The position numbers were made by a program, and so were the translations under genes. DNA of 61,770 nucleotides from a virus, in the IMG/VR virus record IMGVR_UViG_3300035438_000760, positions 1 to 61,770 of that record, one strand, 5' to 3'. The notes below the pieces were generated by a model that was not told the DNA's origin, did no database searches, and worked only from the letters and a program-made list of their open reading frames with translations. Positions 7,387 to 15,044 of this stretch are shown here, one piece after another. How positions within the stretch are numbered: the stretch's first letter is position 1; each line of letters opens with the position of its first letter.

Positions 7387-8126
7387 GTATCAGGGTCATG
7401 TCATCCATTTGGGAACTTGACCTGCCACCATCTGAGAAGTTAGTTCTTTTGGTCATTGCGGATCATGCCGATGATGATGGTGGGAACGCGTACCCTAGCG
7501 TGGCTCGGATTGCTCGTCGGGCTTCTATTTCTGAGCGTCAAACTCAACGGGTGATCCGTCAGTTATGCGATGACGGGTTTCTGATTGTGGAGGATCGTTT
7601 GGGTGGTGGTGTGGATTGGCGGAGTGATCGTCGCCCTAATCGGTATCAGATTATCGGGGTGTCATCAGCGTCATCTCGTGGTGGTCACGGGGTGACATCT
7701 GTGCGTCACGAGGTGACACTGGGGGGCTCACGAGGTGACATACAGGGCACTCACGAGGTGACACCCATGTCACCCTATACATCCATAGAACCATCCATAG
7801 AACCATCCATAGAAATATCTTGTGCAGAATCGCTTTGTGAGTTGTTAGCGGACTCGTGGGCTTCGTTGAGTTCTGGTGTGAAAAGACCGAAGGTGACGAA
7901 GGCGTGGGTTGATGAGATGGATCGGATGATGCGACTTGATGGTCGTGATGCTGGTTTGGTTGAGGAGGTTTTGAGGTGGTTGCCGTCTGACAGTTTTTGG
8001 TCGGTGAATGTTGGGTCGCCTGTGAAGTTGAGGAAGCATTTTGATCGGTTGATTTTGCAGATGCGAAAGACTGATCGCAGTAGTCGGTTTTCTGGTATTG
8101 AGGAATTTCTTAAGGAGGAATTGTGA
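7383..8126 (+). CDS. Replication initiator-like winged-HTH protein
   Basis: 247 residues from GTG 7383, overlapping the previous stop. The N-terminal ~85 residues are a winged helix ('LVLLVIADHADDDGG', 'ARRASISERQTQRVI') like lambda O/DnaD-type initiators. The central region (~100-145) is encoded by DNA repeats that look like an origin. The C-terminal helical domain (~150-247) could contact the helicase loader encoded next. The arrangement (initiator with internal iterons, then loader) matches lambda O/P logic. Function inferred from architecture and context. Confidence 0.7.
   Translation: MSIRVMSSIWELDLPPSEKLVLLVIADHADDDGGNAYPSVARIARRASISERQTQRVIRQLCDDGFLIVEDRLGGGVDWRSDRRPNRYQIIGVSSASSRGGHGVTSVRHEVTLGGSRGDIQGTHEVTPMSPYTSIEPSIEPSIEISCAESLCELLADSWASLSSGVKRPKVTKAWVDEMDRMMRLDGRDAGLVEEVLRWLPSDSFWSVNVGSPVKLRKHFDRLILQMRKTDRSSRFSGIEEFLKEEL
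7685..7763 (+). repeat. Four iterons TCACGAGGTGACA, probable replication origin
   Basis: Copies start at 7685 (one mismatch, TCACGGGGTGACA), 7706, 7728 and 7751. Spacing is 21, 22 and 23 bp, so the repeats fall in different codon phases and are conserved as DNA rather than protein. Each contains the inverted arms TCAC/GTGA. An inverted half-site, TGTCACC, follows at 7769. They lie inside the initiator gene. Confidence 0.8.
7781..7814 (+). repeat. AT-rich 12-bp repeats beside the iterons (possible unwinding element)
   Basis: ATCCATAGAACC is present almost three times in tandem and encodes a Pro-Ser-Ile-Glu repeat. The position directly beside the iterons and the low GC content fit a DNA-unwinding element. 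Confidence 0.6.
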
Positions 8127-8587
8127 TTAGGACTGAGACGGCAAGCATTGTGGGTGTGTTGGTGGCTGGTTTTCCGAGTGTGAAGATGAGTCGGGAAACG
8201 GTTGAGGTTTGGCATCGTGCTTTGCATGATTTGCCGTTTGAGGATGTGAAGGTTGCTGTTGAGAAGTTGTTGATGACTTCTGAGTGGTTCCCGACGATTG
8301 CTTTGATTCGTAAAGCGACTTTGGATGCGATGGGCATGTTGCCTATGTCGGCGGATGAGGCTTGGGTTGAGATTCTGGGTGCTATCAACGATCATGGTTA
8401 CGCTGGTTACCCCGAATTTTCGCCTCTCGTGCGTGAGGCGGTGTTGCAGGTGGGTTGGCGTGATATTTGCATGTCAACGCAACCTGAGGCGATTAGGAGG
8501 TCTTTCGTGAAGGCGTATGATGCGATTGCTTTGAAGCAGACCCATTTGGTTTTGACTGCACCACTGGAGTTGACAATGGGGGGATAG
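8123..8587 (+). CDS. Helicase loader-like protein (G39P-type)
   Basis: 154 residues from GTG 8123 with ribosome site AAGGAGG. 'VWHRALHDLPFEDVKVAV' and 'TSEWFPTIALIRKA' match a small helical family that includes SPP1 G39P-like helicase loaders. It follows the initiator directly (overlap of 4 bases). No phage helicase gene is visible, so it would load the host DnaB. Confidence is good for the family and moderate for the partner. Confidence 0.7.
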   Translation: MIRTETASIVGVLVAGFPSVKMSRETVEVWHRALHDLPFEDVKVAVEKLLMTSEWFPTIALIRKATLDAMGMLPMSADEAWVEILGAINDHGYAGYPEFSPLVREAVLQVGWRDICMSTQPEAIRRSFVKAYDAIALKQTHLVLTAPLELTMGG

Positions 8588-8603
8588 GAAATGTTGATCG
8601 GTG

Positions 8604-8637
8604 TTGAGGTTGTGGTTTAAGTTTTTTGTGGCAGGAT
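8604..8637 (+). promoter_or_regulatory. Degenerate copy of the TTGACA-GGGGTTTAG promoter family
   Basis: TTGAGGTTGTGGTTTAAG followed by a T-run and GTGGCAGGAT resembles the repeated promoters elsewhere, but the spacing is altered. It precedes the small gene at 8663. Confidence 0.35.
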
Positions 8638-8662
8638 CGTGATCCGTCTAAATGGAGAGATC

Positions 8663-8794
8663 ATGTCGCAAGAGCAGGTTGAAATTTTGTTGAAGTATTT
8701 GTCAAGGTTGACTCCACGGGGTCGTGAAGAGGAGAAGGAATTATTGTGGGTGATGAGGTCATTGAGGGTTACGAAAGTGTCAGCGACACGCTAA
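8663..8794 (+). CDS. 43-residue hypothetical protein
   Basis: ATG 8663 follows GGAGAGATC. The peptide is highly charged and helical ('LTPRGREEEKELLWVM'). It overlaps the next gene by 49 bases if that gene starts at GTG 8746, or not at all if the start is GTG 8821. Confidence 0.45.
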   Translation: MSQEQVEILLKYLSRLTPRGREEEKELLWVMRSLRVTKVSATR

Positions 8795-9078
8795 AGTCTG
8801 CTCAACGAGAGGAGCCTTTAGTGGAATTCGGAACTGTAAATATTGGTGTGAAAGCCGAAAATGAAGATGACTTGTTGAGGCAGTGCGGTTTATTGACTGA
8901 CCAGATGCGAGATCATCAGTTGGCGATCAGCATGTTGAACGATCAGCGTCGGCGGATTGTTCGGCAGTTGCGGTCGTTTCGTGTGCCGTATCGGAAAATT
9001 GCTAATTCGGCTGGAGTGTCGGATCAAGCGTTGTATGCAGATTTGCGTAAGCATCCAGTAGAGGAGACTGCCAAGTGA
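8746..9078 (+). CDS. Putative HTH DNA-binding protein
   Basis: 110 residues from GTG 8746 (ribosome site GGAGAAGG); GTG 8821, preceded by GAGGAG, is an alternative start giving 85 residues. A helix with many Leu/Arg residues leads to 'VPYRKIANSAGVSDQALYADLRKH', a clear helix-turn-helix. It lies between the helicase loader and SSB, so it may regulate the replication operon. Confidence 0.6.
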   Translation: MGDEVIEGYESVSDTLKSAQREEPLVEFGTVNIGVKAENEDDLLRQCGLLTDQMRDHQLAISMLNDQRRRIVRQLRSFRVPYRKIANSAGVSDQALYADLRKHPVEETAK

Positions 9079-9452
9079 ATAATTTGACCATTGTAGGGAA
9101 CATGGTTGCTCAACCTGAAGTGCGATTCACTCCGAGCGGGGTTGCTCAAGCAACTTTCCGTGTTGGTGTCAATCGTCGGTTTCAGTCCGCTGGTGAGTGG
9201 AAGTCTGAAGGGACTTTCTTTACCTGTGTGGCTTGGGCTGAATTGGCTGAAGCGGTCGCAGATGTGAATAAGGGTGACCGTGTGATCGTTGTCGGTCGGA
9301 TGGCTTGCCGTGAGTTTGAGTCCAATGGTGAGAAGCGCAAGGTTTGGGAGATCGCCGTTGAGGATCTTGGGCATAGTTTGAAGCCTTTGAAGTCGGCTAA
9401 GGCTCCAGAACAGGCTCGTGTTGTTGAATCTGAGGCTGAACAGCCGTTCTAA
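9075..9452 (+). CDS. ssb: Single-stranded DNA-binding protein
   Basis: 125 residues from GTG 9075, overlapping the previous stop. OB-fold hallmarks are clear: 'TIVGNMVAQPEVRFTPSGV', 'FRVGVNRRF', 'FFTCVAWAELAEAV' and 'KGDRVIVVGRM'. The C-terminal acidic tail is short and ends EAEQPF rather than the DDDIPF type, which still could contact replication partners. Protects single strands during theta replication and recombination. Confidence 0.92.
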   Translation: MNNLTIVGNMVAQPEVRFTPSGVAQATFRVGVNRRFQSAGEWKSEGTFFTCVAWAELAEAVADVNKGDRVIVVGRMACREFESNGEKRKVWEIAVEDLGHSLKPLKSAKAPEQARVVESEAEQPF

Positions 9453-10201
9453 TGTGGTCGGATCTTTCAACGAAAAAGTTGTTGACTCAAAATAGTGAAC
9501 TTCGCCGTGTTGGTGTTTGGAATTGGACGCTTCCCGCTCATGTTGTGAAACTGAGCAATGGGGAGCGTTTTAATACTTGTCCTAATGCTGGGGCATGTGG
9601 TCGTGTGTGTTATGCGAAGATGGGGACTTACCTTTTTGGCAATGTTCGGGCAAGACACATTCTGAACTTGGAGTATGTGTTGTATGGCGGTGATGATTGG
9701 CAGGAGCAAATGGCTGGAGAGATCGCCCATAAGCGAATGCGACCAACGGGTAAGGCTCACGATCTGCCTTTTGATTCTGGCGATCGTTGGTTATCCGATT
9801 GGATACATAGCGGTGGCAAAGCGGTTCGTATCCATGACGCTGGAGATTTTTTTTCGTCTGAGTATTTGGGGCGGTGGATTTCGCTTGCCCGCATGTTTCC
9901 CGATGTGTTGTTTTACGCCTACACCAAAGAGGTGACGATGGTGAAGGGTGTGGTTTTGCCTGCCAATTTCCGTGTGGTTTTTTCGTTTGGCGGTAAGCAA
10001 GATGATGCGATTGACCGTTCTGTTGACCGTCACGCTGATGTGTTCCCGTCTCTGGCTGAGTTGGTCGGGGCAGGCTATTTTGACCAGAGTGACAACGATC
10101 TTTTGGCGGTAGTTGCCCCGTTGCACAAGATCGGGATCGTGGCGAACAACCTGCCTGTGGCTATTCGTCGGTTTGACGGAAAAAAAATGTCAGAAATATA
10201 G
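9452..10201 (+). CDS. GP88-family phage protein
   Basis: 249 residues. 'CPNAGACGRVCYAKMG' gives a cluster of closely spaced cysteines, and 'VRIHDAGDFFSSEYLGRW' with 'FYAYTKE' completes the pattern of the Gene-product-88 family known from mycobacteriophages. The cysteines could hold a metal or iron-sulfur centre, but the biochemical role is not established. The start at ATG 9452 immediately follows the SSB stop. Confidence 0.7.
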   Translation: MWSDLSTKKLLTQNSELRRVGVWNWTLPAHVVKLSNGERFNTCPNAGACGRVCYAKMGTYLFGNVRARHILNLEYVLYGGDDWQEQMAGEIAHKRMRPTGKAHDLPFDSGDRWLSDWIHSGGKAVRIHDAGDFFSSEYLGRWISLARMFPDVLFYAYTKEVTMVKGVVLPANFRVVFSFGGKQDDAIDRSVDRHADVFPSLAELVGAGYFDQSDNDLLAVVAPLHKIGIVANNLPVAIRRFDGKKMSEI

Positions 10202-10210
10202 CCCAATGAC

Positions 10211-10240
10211 TTGACTATGGTTTAGTGACGGCGTTAGTCT
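10211..10240 (+). promoter_or_regulatory. Promoter, TTGACT - 17/18 bp - TTAGTC/TAGTCT
   Basis: TTGACT at 10211 and a -10 at 10234-10240, with GGTTTAG inside the spacer as in the promoters at 11867, 23135 and others. It drives the genes from 10281. Confidence 0.6.
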
Positions 10241-10280
10241 TCTATTGCGGGTTGAGGGATCCGCATGACAGGAGGACAAA

Positions 10281-10760
10281 ATGACCGAAGCCACCAAAAC
10301 CAACCAGCATGGGTTCCCAATTCAAACCTGTACACGATGCAACGGTTCGGGGCAATACTCATACAACCAAATTCACGGCACAATGTGCTACGGGTGTGGC
10401 GGTTGCGGAACTCAAATCGTCAAAAAAGCAAAGCCTGCATGGATCGCTTTTGTAGCGCATGCAAAATCGCTTAAAGAAACTCACACAAAAGACCTGATAA
10501 GCGGTGTCGCTTACCGAAACGGATTTAAAGGCAGTGTTCCAAAAATAGTTGAGAGCGTTGAAAAGACCGACGAAAAAACTGGCGGTTGGTATCAAAGCGG
10601 AAAATCCGAAAAAGTGTACAACTACTTTTACATCGTCAAATTTGCAGATGGAACAATTGTGAAAGATAGTGGTAGTTATTGGAAACGAACAGTCACGCTT
10701 GAAGATCTGAATGTTGATTTCTACTTGGCTCAAATCCCACAACGAAAGGTGAAAAAATGA
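10281..10760 (+). CDS. DnaJ-like zinc-finger protein
   Basis: 159 residues with ribosome site AGGAGG. The N-terminus has CTRCNGSGQY and CYGCGGCG, two CxxCxGxG-type motifs of the DnaJ cysteine-rich kind. The rest is a lysine-rich soluble domain without a motif I know. There is no J domain, so it is not a co-chaperone by itself. Confidence 0.6.
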   Translation: MTEATKTNQHGFPIQTCTRCNGSGQYSYNQIHGTMCYGCGGCGTQIVKKAKPAWIAFVAHAKSLKETHTKDLISGVAYRNGFKGSVPKIVESVEKTDEKTGGWYQSGKSEKVYNYFYIVKFADGTIVKDSGSYWKRTVTLEDLNVDFYLAQIPQRKVKK

Positions 10761-11194
10761 CCGCACATCATTTGAAGTTCCGAAACATTCGGCAAGATAT
10801 TCAGCAAGCGTCTAAGCAAATGCGACAGGGCTGGGGATCGTTGACCGAACTGGAGCAGAAGTATCGGATCATTGAATGGGTTGCTGAAGCCTCAAGGATT
10901 TACCAACTGCCTCAGCCGAGCGTGGTGTTCCAGCCCAACTCGGATTACTACCATCATGGCGAAGGCGGTTCTATCCACTTGTCAAAGCCGAGTGCTATCA
11001 CTGCATGGCATGAGTTTCGTCATCACTGGCAGGCGATTCGTCCCGATGCATGGTCTGGCGATGAGGAAATTGATGCCCGTAACTGGTCGCTCAGTTTGTT
11101 CCACTCGGTAGCACCACGAACGCTTCGTCGGTTGGCAACTGCCGATCGGGTCATTCATTTAGATGCGAACATGCAGAACCGAGCCGTTCGGTGA
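10757..11194 (+). CDS. Putative HEFRHH metallopeptidase-like protein
   Basis: 145 residues, overlapping the previous gene by 4 bases. 'AWHEFRHHW' matches the HExxH zinc site followed by an extra His, and 'ARNWSLSLFHSVAP' could supply another ligand. The layout recalls small ImmA/IrrE-like or minigluzincin phage proteins. The peptidase activity is a guess from the motif. Confidence 0.5.
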   Translation: MTAHHLKFRNIRQDIQQASKQMRQGWGSLTELEQKYRIIEWVAEASRIYQLPQPSVVFQPNSDYYHHGEGGSIHLSKPSAITAWHEFRHHWQAIRPDAWSGDEEIDARNWSLSLFHSVAPRTLRRLATADRVIHLDANMQNRAVR

Positions 11195-11241
11195 GCGCAC
11201 ATTTTGGATCGCAACAATCGTTAACTAAGCAGGAGGAAAAA

Positions 11242-11571
11242 ATGACCAAAACGAAAGCACAGATAGTTCGGGAACATCCCCGATATTTTTCAAAAGCCAA
11301 CAATAAATTCTTTGGCTCAAAAATTGAGTATGTCGGTGTTGCTGATGTGAATGGTGACGACTGGTTTGTCACGAGCGAGTACGACAAGTACGGGGCAACG
11401 GGATACAAGCGTTTGTTTTCAGTTCGCCGAGCCAACGCCAACAAGCCCAGCGAAGTTGAAACAGTTGGAAAGTTTTGTGGCTACGACAATCTGCACGATG
11501 CGATCACCGCATTGACAAAAAGTGTGGTTGAAGTTGCTGTCACGCAAATTATCGGCGGGGTTCCACAATGA
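11242..11571 (+). CDS. Hypothetical protein
   Basis: 109 residues, starting MTKTKAQIVREHP. The start is set by the strong GCAGGAGG site 8 bases upstream. The sequence suggests an alpha/beta fold with 'KFFGSKIEYVGVADVNGDDWFVT'-type strands. I do not recognise it. Confidence 0.55.
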   Translation: MTKTKAQIVREHPRYFSKANNKFFGSKIEYVGVADVNGDDWFVTSEYDKYGATGYKRLFSVRRANANKPSEVETVGKFCGYDNLHDAITALTKSVVEVAVTQIIGGVPQ

Positions 11572-11870
11572 GTGCAATGAGAAATTTCGTGAAAGGGATG
11601 GGGCATTGCATTGCTCGTGTGAATCATCCCGATGGCACTAGCCGCGTGTATGGTCCTTTTATTTCTGGTGAGTGGTGCCTCCGATGGATGGATCACCAGT
11701 ATGAGGAGGGTTTCACTCGCGGGTTTATTGTTGAGCCATTGCGAACGCCTGATCGGGAGCGGGATTATTCGGCATGGTGGAATCCTGAATCAATTATGAC
11801 CGACGATCATTTCAAGGCTGAGTTTGTGAACTGGGGAAAAGAATCTTTGGAAATGTTCCCTTTGACTTGA
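11568..11870 (+). CDS. Hypothetical protein
   Basis: 100 residues, coupled to the preceding gene through ATGA overlap. Tryptophan-rich ('GEWCLRWMDHQYEEGF'), probably a small soluble domain. Its stop codon lies within the -35 box of the promoter that follows. Confidence 0.55.
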   Translation: MSAMRNFVKGMGHCIARVNHPDGTSRVYGPFISGEWCLRWMDHQYEEGFTRGFIVEPLRTPDRERDYSAWWNPESIMTDDHFKAEFVNWGKESLEMFPLT

Positions 11871-11895
11871 CTGGGGTTTAGTTTTCTGTAAGAAT
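11867..11895 (+). promoter_or_regulatory. Promoter of the TTGACA-GGGGTTTAG family
   Basis: TTGACT (11867-11872), 17-bp spacer beginning GGGGTTTAG, then AAGAAT (11890-11895). It lies upstream of the amidoligase gene, with a leader hairpin at 11905-11919. Confidence 0.75.
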
Positions 11896-11904
11896 ACTTA
11901 TGGA

Positions 11905-11919
11905 GGGAGAGAGGCTCCC
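11905..11919 (+). promoter_or_regulatory. Leader hairpin GGGAG-AGAGG-CTCCC
   Basis: A perfect 5-bp stem with loop AGAGG lies just downstream of the promoter. The identical element occurs at 23795-23809 behind another promoter of the same family. A post-transcriptional role is inferred. Confidence 0.5.
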
Positions 11920-11936
11920 GCCAGAGAGGGGAAAAG

Positions 11937-12839
11937 ATGACACGCTCATTCACCGCCGACTTATCCAAGTCGGCTCGTCGGGCACACCGTTCCCGCCAGC
12001 AAGCCAAACTGGATGCCAACCGAACGCTGAGCAAGCGGACATTCGGCATTGAGATTGAGTATGTGGGGACTCCGCTCAAGCGTCAAGTAGCCGAAGCCCT
12101 GAGCCTTGCTCTCGGCGAACATGTCCATGTCACGGGCTACCACTCCAACACCTGCTACACCTGCGGTCGCCAAGATGTTGGCTACGGTCAATGGAAAGTT
12201 TGCCATGACGGTTCGCTTGGCGGTCGGGGCTACGGTGCCGACTCCACCACTGGCGAGATTGTCTCTCCTGTCCTAACGGGCGAAGAGGGAATTGACAAAG
12301 TGAAAATCGTACTGGCAACACTCCGAGCGGTCGGTGCGAAAGCCTCCGCCAAGTGCGGGATCCACATCCACGCTGGTGCTAAAGACCTAACCGCCAACGG
12401 ACTACAGCGACTGGTCAAGAACTACGGTCAAGTGCAGGACGAGATCTACACTTGGCTCCCCAGTCGCCGAGCGTCGGGTGTCTACTCACCAAAACTGCGG
12501 ACTCGGAGTCTTGACAGTCTCTACCTCGGAGTCAAGCAATTCAAAGAGCAGGGATACGCTGGAGAACTTGGCTCTAAGTACGCTGGCTTGAACATCAGCC
12601 CGCTCGCCCGAATCGGAACTGTGGAATTCCGCATGCACCAAGGTTCAGTGGATACCAACATCCTCGCTCCTTGGATCCGATTTGTCCTCGGCTTCGTAGA
12701 TAGCCAAGTGGATGACGAGAACTTGGTAGGCACCACGATTCCCACTAACGAATCGGTCTTGACCTACTTAGTTGACGGGAAGTACCTACCCGCCAAGAGT
12801 GCCGAAAAAATTGCCCAGCGTGTCGGTCGCTGGAACTAA
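11937..12839 (+). CDS. Putative amidoligase (glutamine-synthetase-fold)
   Basis: 300 residues. 'FGIEIEYVGTPLK' at about residues 38-50 and 'KCGIHIHAGAKDL' near 140 are the metal/ATP-binding signatures of the Amidoligase_2 family. 'CYTCGRQ' adds a zinc-like pair, and 'VEFRMHQGSVD' resembles the family's C-terminal strand. The family forms amide bonds on peptides or cell-wall components using ATP. The next gene is a class II glutamine amidotransferase, a pairing known in bacterial and phage neighbourhoods. The substrate cannot be read from sequence. Confidence 0.75.
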   Translation: MTRSFTADLSKSARRAHRSRQQAKLDANRTLSKRTFGIEIEYVGTPLKRQVAEALSLALGEHVHVTGYHSNTCYTCGRQDVGYGQWKVCHDGSLGGRGYGADSTTGEIVSPVLTGEEGIDKVKIVLATLRAVGAKASAKCGIHIHAGAKDLTANGLQRLVKNYGQVQDEIYTWLPSRRASGVYSPKLRTRSLDSLYLGVKQFKEQGYAGELGSKYAGLNISPLARIGTVEFRMHQGSVDTNILAPWIRFVLGFVDSQVDDENLVGTTIPTNESVLTYLVDGKYLPAKSAEKIAQRVGRWN

Positions 12840-12856
12840 CAGGAGGGAAACAGAAC

Positions 12857-13618
12857 ATGTGCGGAATCTCAGGATTCAGTCTCACCAAGTGCGACGCTAA
12901 GAAAGTTGACAGCAGGATCCTTGCTAGTTGTCTTCTAAAAAACATTGAGCATCGTGGGCGACATGCCACGGGTGCCTCATGGACAGAGACAATGGATGAG
13001 GGTCTGATGTGGTGGTACAGCAAGGCTCCGATCCCAGCATCGGAATTTGACGGTCACCTAGAACAAATGCCAAAGCACACTCGCCGAGCATTGCTCCATG
13101 TACGGTACGCCACCACTGGCGATCCCGAAGATGAGAACAACAACCATCCGATCATCGTGCCATCGTCATCGGGCGGATCGGTCATCGGTGTTCACAACGG
13201 GATCATCAACAACTACCAGCAGATCATGGATGACATTGGTGCCGAATGGATTGGCGAAGTGGACTCTCAAGCCCTTTTCCACCTTGCGGGTACTGAAGAC
13301 TTCACCAAAGAAAAGTTTCGCCAAGTTCAGGGTTCAGCAGCGGTTGCTTATGTTGACACTGCCGAACCGACAACGATCAAACTGGTTCGTATGTCAATGC
13401 GACCCTTGTGGATTGCCCAGACTGAAGACGGCTCAACACTTTGGTCATCAGAGGAAGATGCACTGCTGGATGCCATGAGTGTGGTAGGACTTACAGCAGA
13501 TTTTGTTATGGAGGTTCCCGAATGGACAATGGTTACTATCAACGATGCTCGTCTAGATTCCGTAGAGCAGATTGTTCGCCCTACAGCATTGAGTGGTCAG
13601 ATGGTCATGTTTCGGTAG
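12857..13618 (+). CDS. Class II glutamine amidotransferase
   Basis: 253 residues with ribosome site AGGAGGG. It begins MCGISGFS, so Cys2 becomes the N-terminal nucleophile after methionine removal. 'EHRGRHATGASW', 'LLHVRYATTGD' and 'VIGVHNGIINNY' are conserved GATase-II elements. It lacks a sugar-isomerase or synthetase domain, so it would pass ammonia to a partner, most plausibly the amidoligase encoded just upstream. Confidence 0.85.
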   Translation: MCGISGFSLTKCDAKKVDSRILASCLLKNIEHRGRHATGASWTETMDEGLMWWYSKAPIPASEFDGHLEQMPKHTRRALLHVRYATTGDPEDENNNHPIIVPSSSGGSVIGVHNGIINNYQQIMDDIGAEWIGEVDSQALFHLAGTEDFTKEKFRQVQGSAAVAYVDTAEPTTIKLVRMSMRPLWIAQTEDGSTLWSSEEDALLDAMSVVGLTADFVMEVPEWTMVTINDARLDSVEQIVRPTALSGQMVMFR

Positions 13619-13671
13619 GGCACACTCCCCGACGACTGCTTAAAGGGATCGGGGACATTCAGTTCCCGCCT

Positions 13672-13812
13672 ATGTCGGTCAAAGAGATCAAGATTGAATT
13701 GGCACGACGATGCGAAACCTTGTTGAGTATTGACTGCCCAATATCGGAAGACGATCTTGAATTTCTAGAGTTCTTGGCGAAAGTCGGGTTCATAGATTTT
13801 TATGTTGGATGA
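13672..13812 (+). CDS. 46-residue hypothetical protein
   Basis: Starts MSVKEIKIELARRC. Acidic and helical, with no known motif and only a weak ribosome site. Overlaps the start of the WhiB-like gene by 11 bases. Bases 13619-13671 upstream hold no gene I can support. Confidence 0.4.
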   Translation: MSVKEIKIELARRCETLLSIDCPISEDDLEFLEFLAKVGFIDFYVG

Positions 13813-14263
13813 CTTTTGGGATTCTGCCGTTTGCAAAACGGAGCAAGTCCCGATAGGAATCTTTTTTGGATCTGAAGATGAAAGCCCGCCAGAGCGGACA
13901 CTTAGAATCGCTATGGCTAAATCTATTTGCCAACGATGCGATGTCATTGACGAGTGTTTGCAGATGGCGATCGCAAATGATGAGCGGGGAATCTGGGGAG
14001 GGAAAACCGAGAACGAGCGGTATCGGGGTTCTACCGTCCTAATTTCGGATCCGATGGTACCTGTAGTGCCCGTAGAGCCTGTCGCCAGATCAATTTGGGT
14101 AACCATAGCCGACTCTAATGGGGTAGTGCTACAGATGACTAGGAGGTTCACTCCGATGACATGGCAAATCGTGGTGGACGGCATTGTTCGCTACGAAAAG
14201 TATGTAGAAGGCGAAGCGTGGATCGTTTGGAACAGGGCAGTTGAAAGCAGGATGCGATACTGA
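13802..14263 (+). CDS. whiB: WhiB-family iron-sulfur regulator
   Basis: 153 residues. Four cysteines are in the WhiB arrangement: C near residue 10, then C-X2-C-X5-C in 'ICQRCDVIDEC', followed by the beta-turn 'GIWGG'. WhiB proteins are found in actinobacteria and their phages, bind a 4Fe-4S cluster and act with the housekeeping sigma factor. After the turn come a valine/proline-rich linker and an extra ~60-residue domain not typical of the family. Confidence 0.85.
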   Translation: MLDDFWDSAVCKTEQVPIGIFFGSEDESPPERTLRIAMAKSICQRCDVIDECLQMAIANDERGIWGGKTENERYRGSTVLISDPMVPVVPVEPVARSIWVTIADSNGVVLQMTRRFTPMTWQIVVDGIVRYEKYVEGEAWIVWNRAVESRMRY

Positions 14264-14342
14264 TTAGACTCAGACGAGGTTGTTGCCGATCCCCCTCACG
14301 GCGACGACTTAGGAACTCTGAGTGCCTCCTACTCAAGTTTCC

Positions 14343-14375
14343 AAACGGGCAGTGTCTTTGGCACTGCCCGTTTGC
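14343..14375 (+). terminator. Strong hairpin, likely terminator
   Basis: A 12-bp perfect stem (AAACGGGCAGTG and CACTGCCCGTTT, 14343-14354 and 14362-14373) with a 7-base loop. Its own sequence supplies a short A/T flank on either side, so it could act in both directions. It closes the WhiB transcript and abuts the next promoter. Confidence 0.7.
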
Positions 14376-14381
14376 TATTGT
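14371..14381 (+). promoter_or_regulatory. Extended -10 promoter for a leaderless transcript
   Basis: TTTGC followed by TATTGT (14376-14381) is an extended -10 (TGC before the hexamer). Six bases later comes ATG 14388, the spacing of a leaderless start. No ribosome-binding site precedes this gene. Confidence 0.55.
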
Positions 14382-14387
14382 GCCACC

Positions 14388-15044
14388 ATGCAAATAGATG
14401 AGGTGGCTATCAATGCGATTACCCGACACCCCAAAAACGCCCGTCAAGGCGAAGTGTCTCGGATCGTGGAATCAATTAAAGCGAACGGGTTCTTTGCCCC
14501 GCTGGTAGTCCAACGGTCAACGGGATTCATTCTGGTGGGCAACCATCGGTATCAAGCCGCGTGTGACACTGGGATGACCACGATCCCCGTTCACTATGTG
14601 GACTGTGACGATGCTCAGGCTCGGCGGATCATGTTGGCGGACAACAAAACCAGTGATCGTGCCAGATATGAGAAAGACATTCTTGCTGAACTGCTCCAAG
14701 AAGCCCTCGGTGACGGTGGACTATTTGGTACAGCGTTTGATCCGTCTGAAGTAGACAAACTGCTACAGGAAGCGTCCGCTGGTGACGCTCCAACGGTTGA
14801 ACAGTTTGATCTCATCCCGTATGAGCGCACCTTTTTTCTGGTCGGGGCACCAATAAGCCTGCATGCGACCATTGCCGATGCATTGGATCGTCTACAAATT
14901 GAACACGAGGAAATTGATTATGAGCATGCCCAAGATTCGTCGGAAGACCCGCCCGTTCTTCAGAGCGAGGAAGGACAAGAACGAGAACTCGCACTTGGAC
15001 GAGAAGGCTTGGTTGAGAGCGGAGACAATTCGCTTGATTGGTAA
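14388..15044 (+). CDS. ParB/sulfiredoxin-like nuclease-domain protein
   Basis: 218 residues. The N-terminal ~100 residues match the ParB N-domain fold: 'HPKNARQGEVSRIVESI', 'GFFAPLVV' and 'LVGNHRYQAA'. 'MLADNKTSDRARY' is typical of phage ParB-like proteins that accompany DNA methyltransferases. The C-terminal part is acidic. Probably leaderless (see 14371). Its exact activity (nuclease, CTP switch or adaptor) is unknown. Confidence 0.8.
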   Translation: MQIDEVAINAITRHPKNARQGEVSRIVESIKANGFFAPLVVQRSTGFILVGNHRYQAACDTGMTTIPVHYVDCDDAQARRIMLADNKTSDRARYEKDILAELLQEALGDGGLFGTAFDPSEVDKLLQEASAGDAPTVEQFDLIPYERTFFLVGAPISLHATIADALDRLQIEHEEIDYEHAQDSSEDPPVLQSEEGQERELALGREGLVESGDNSLDW

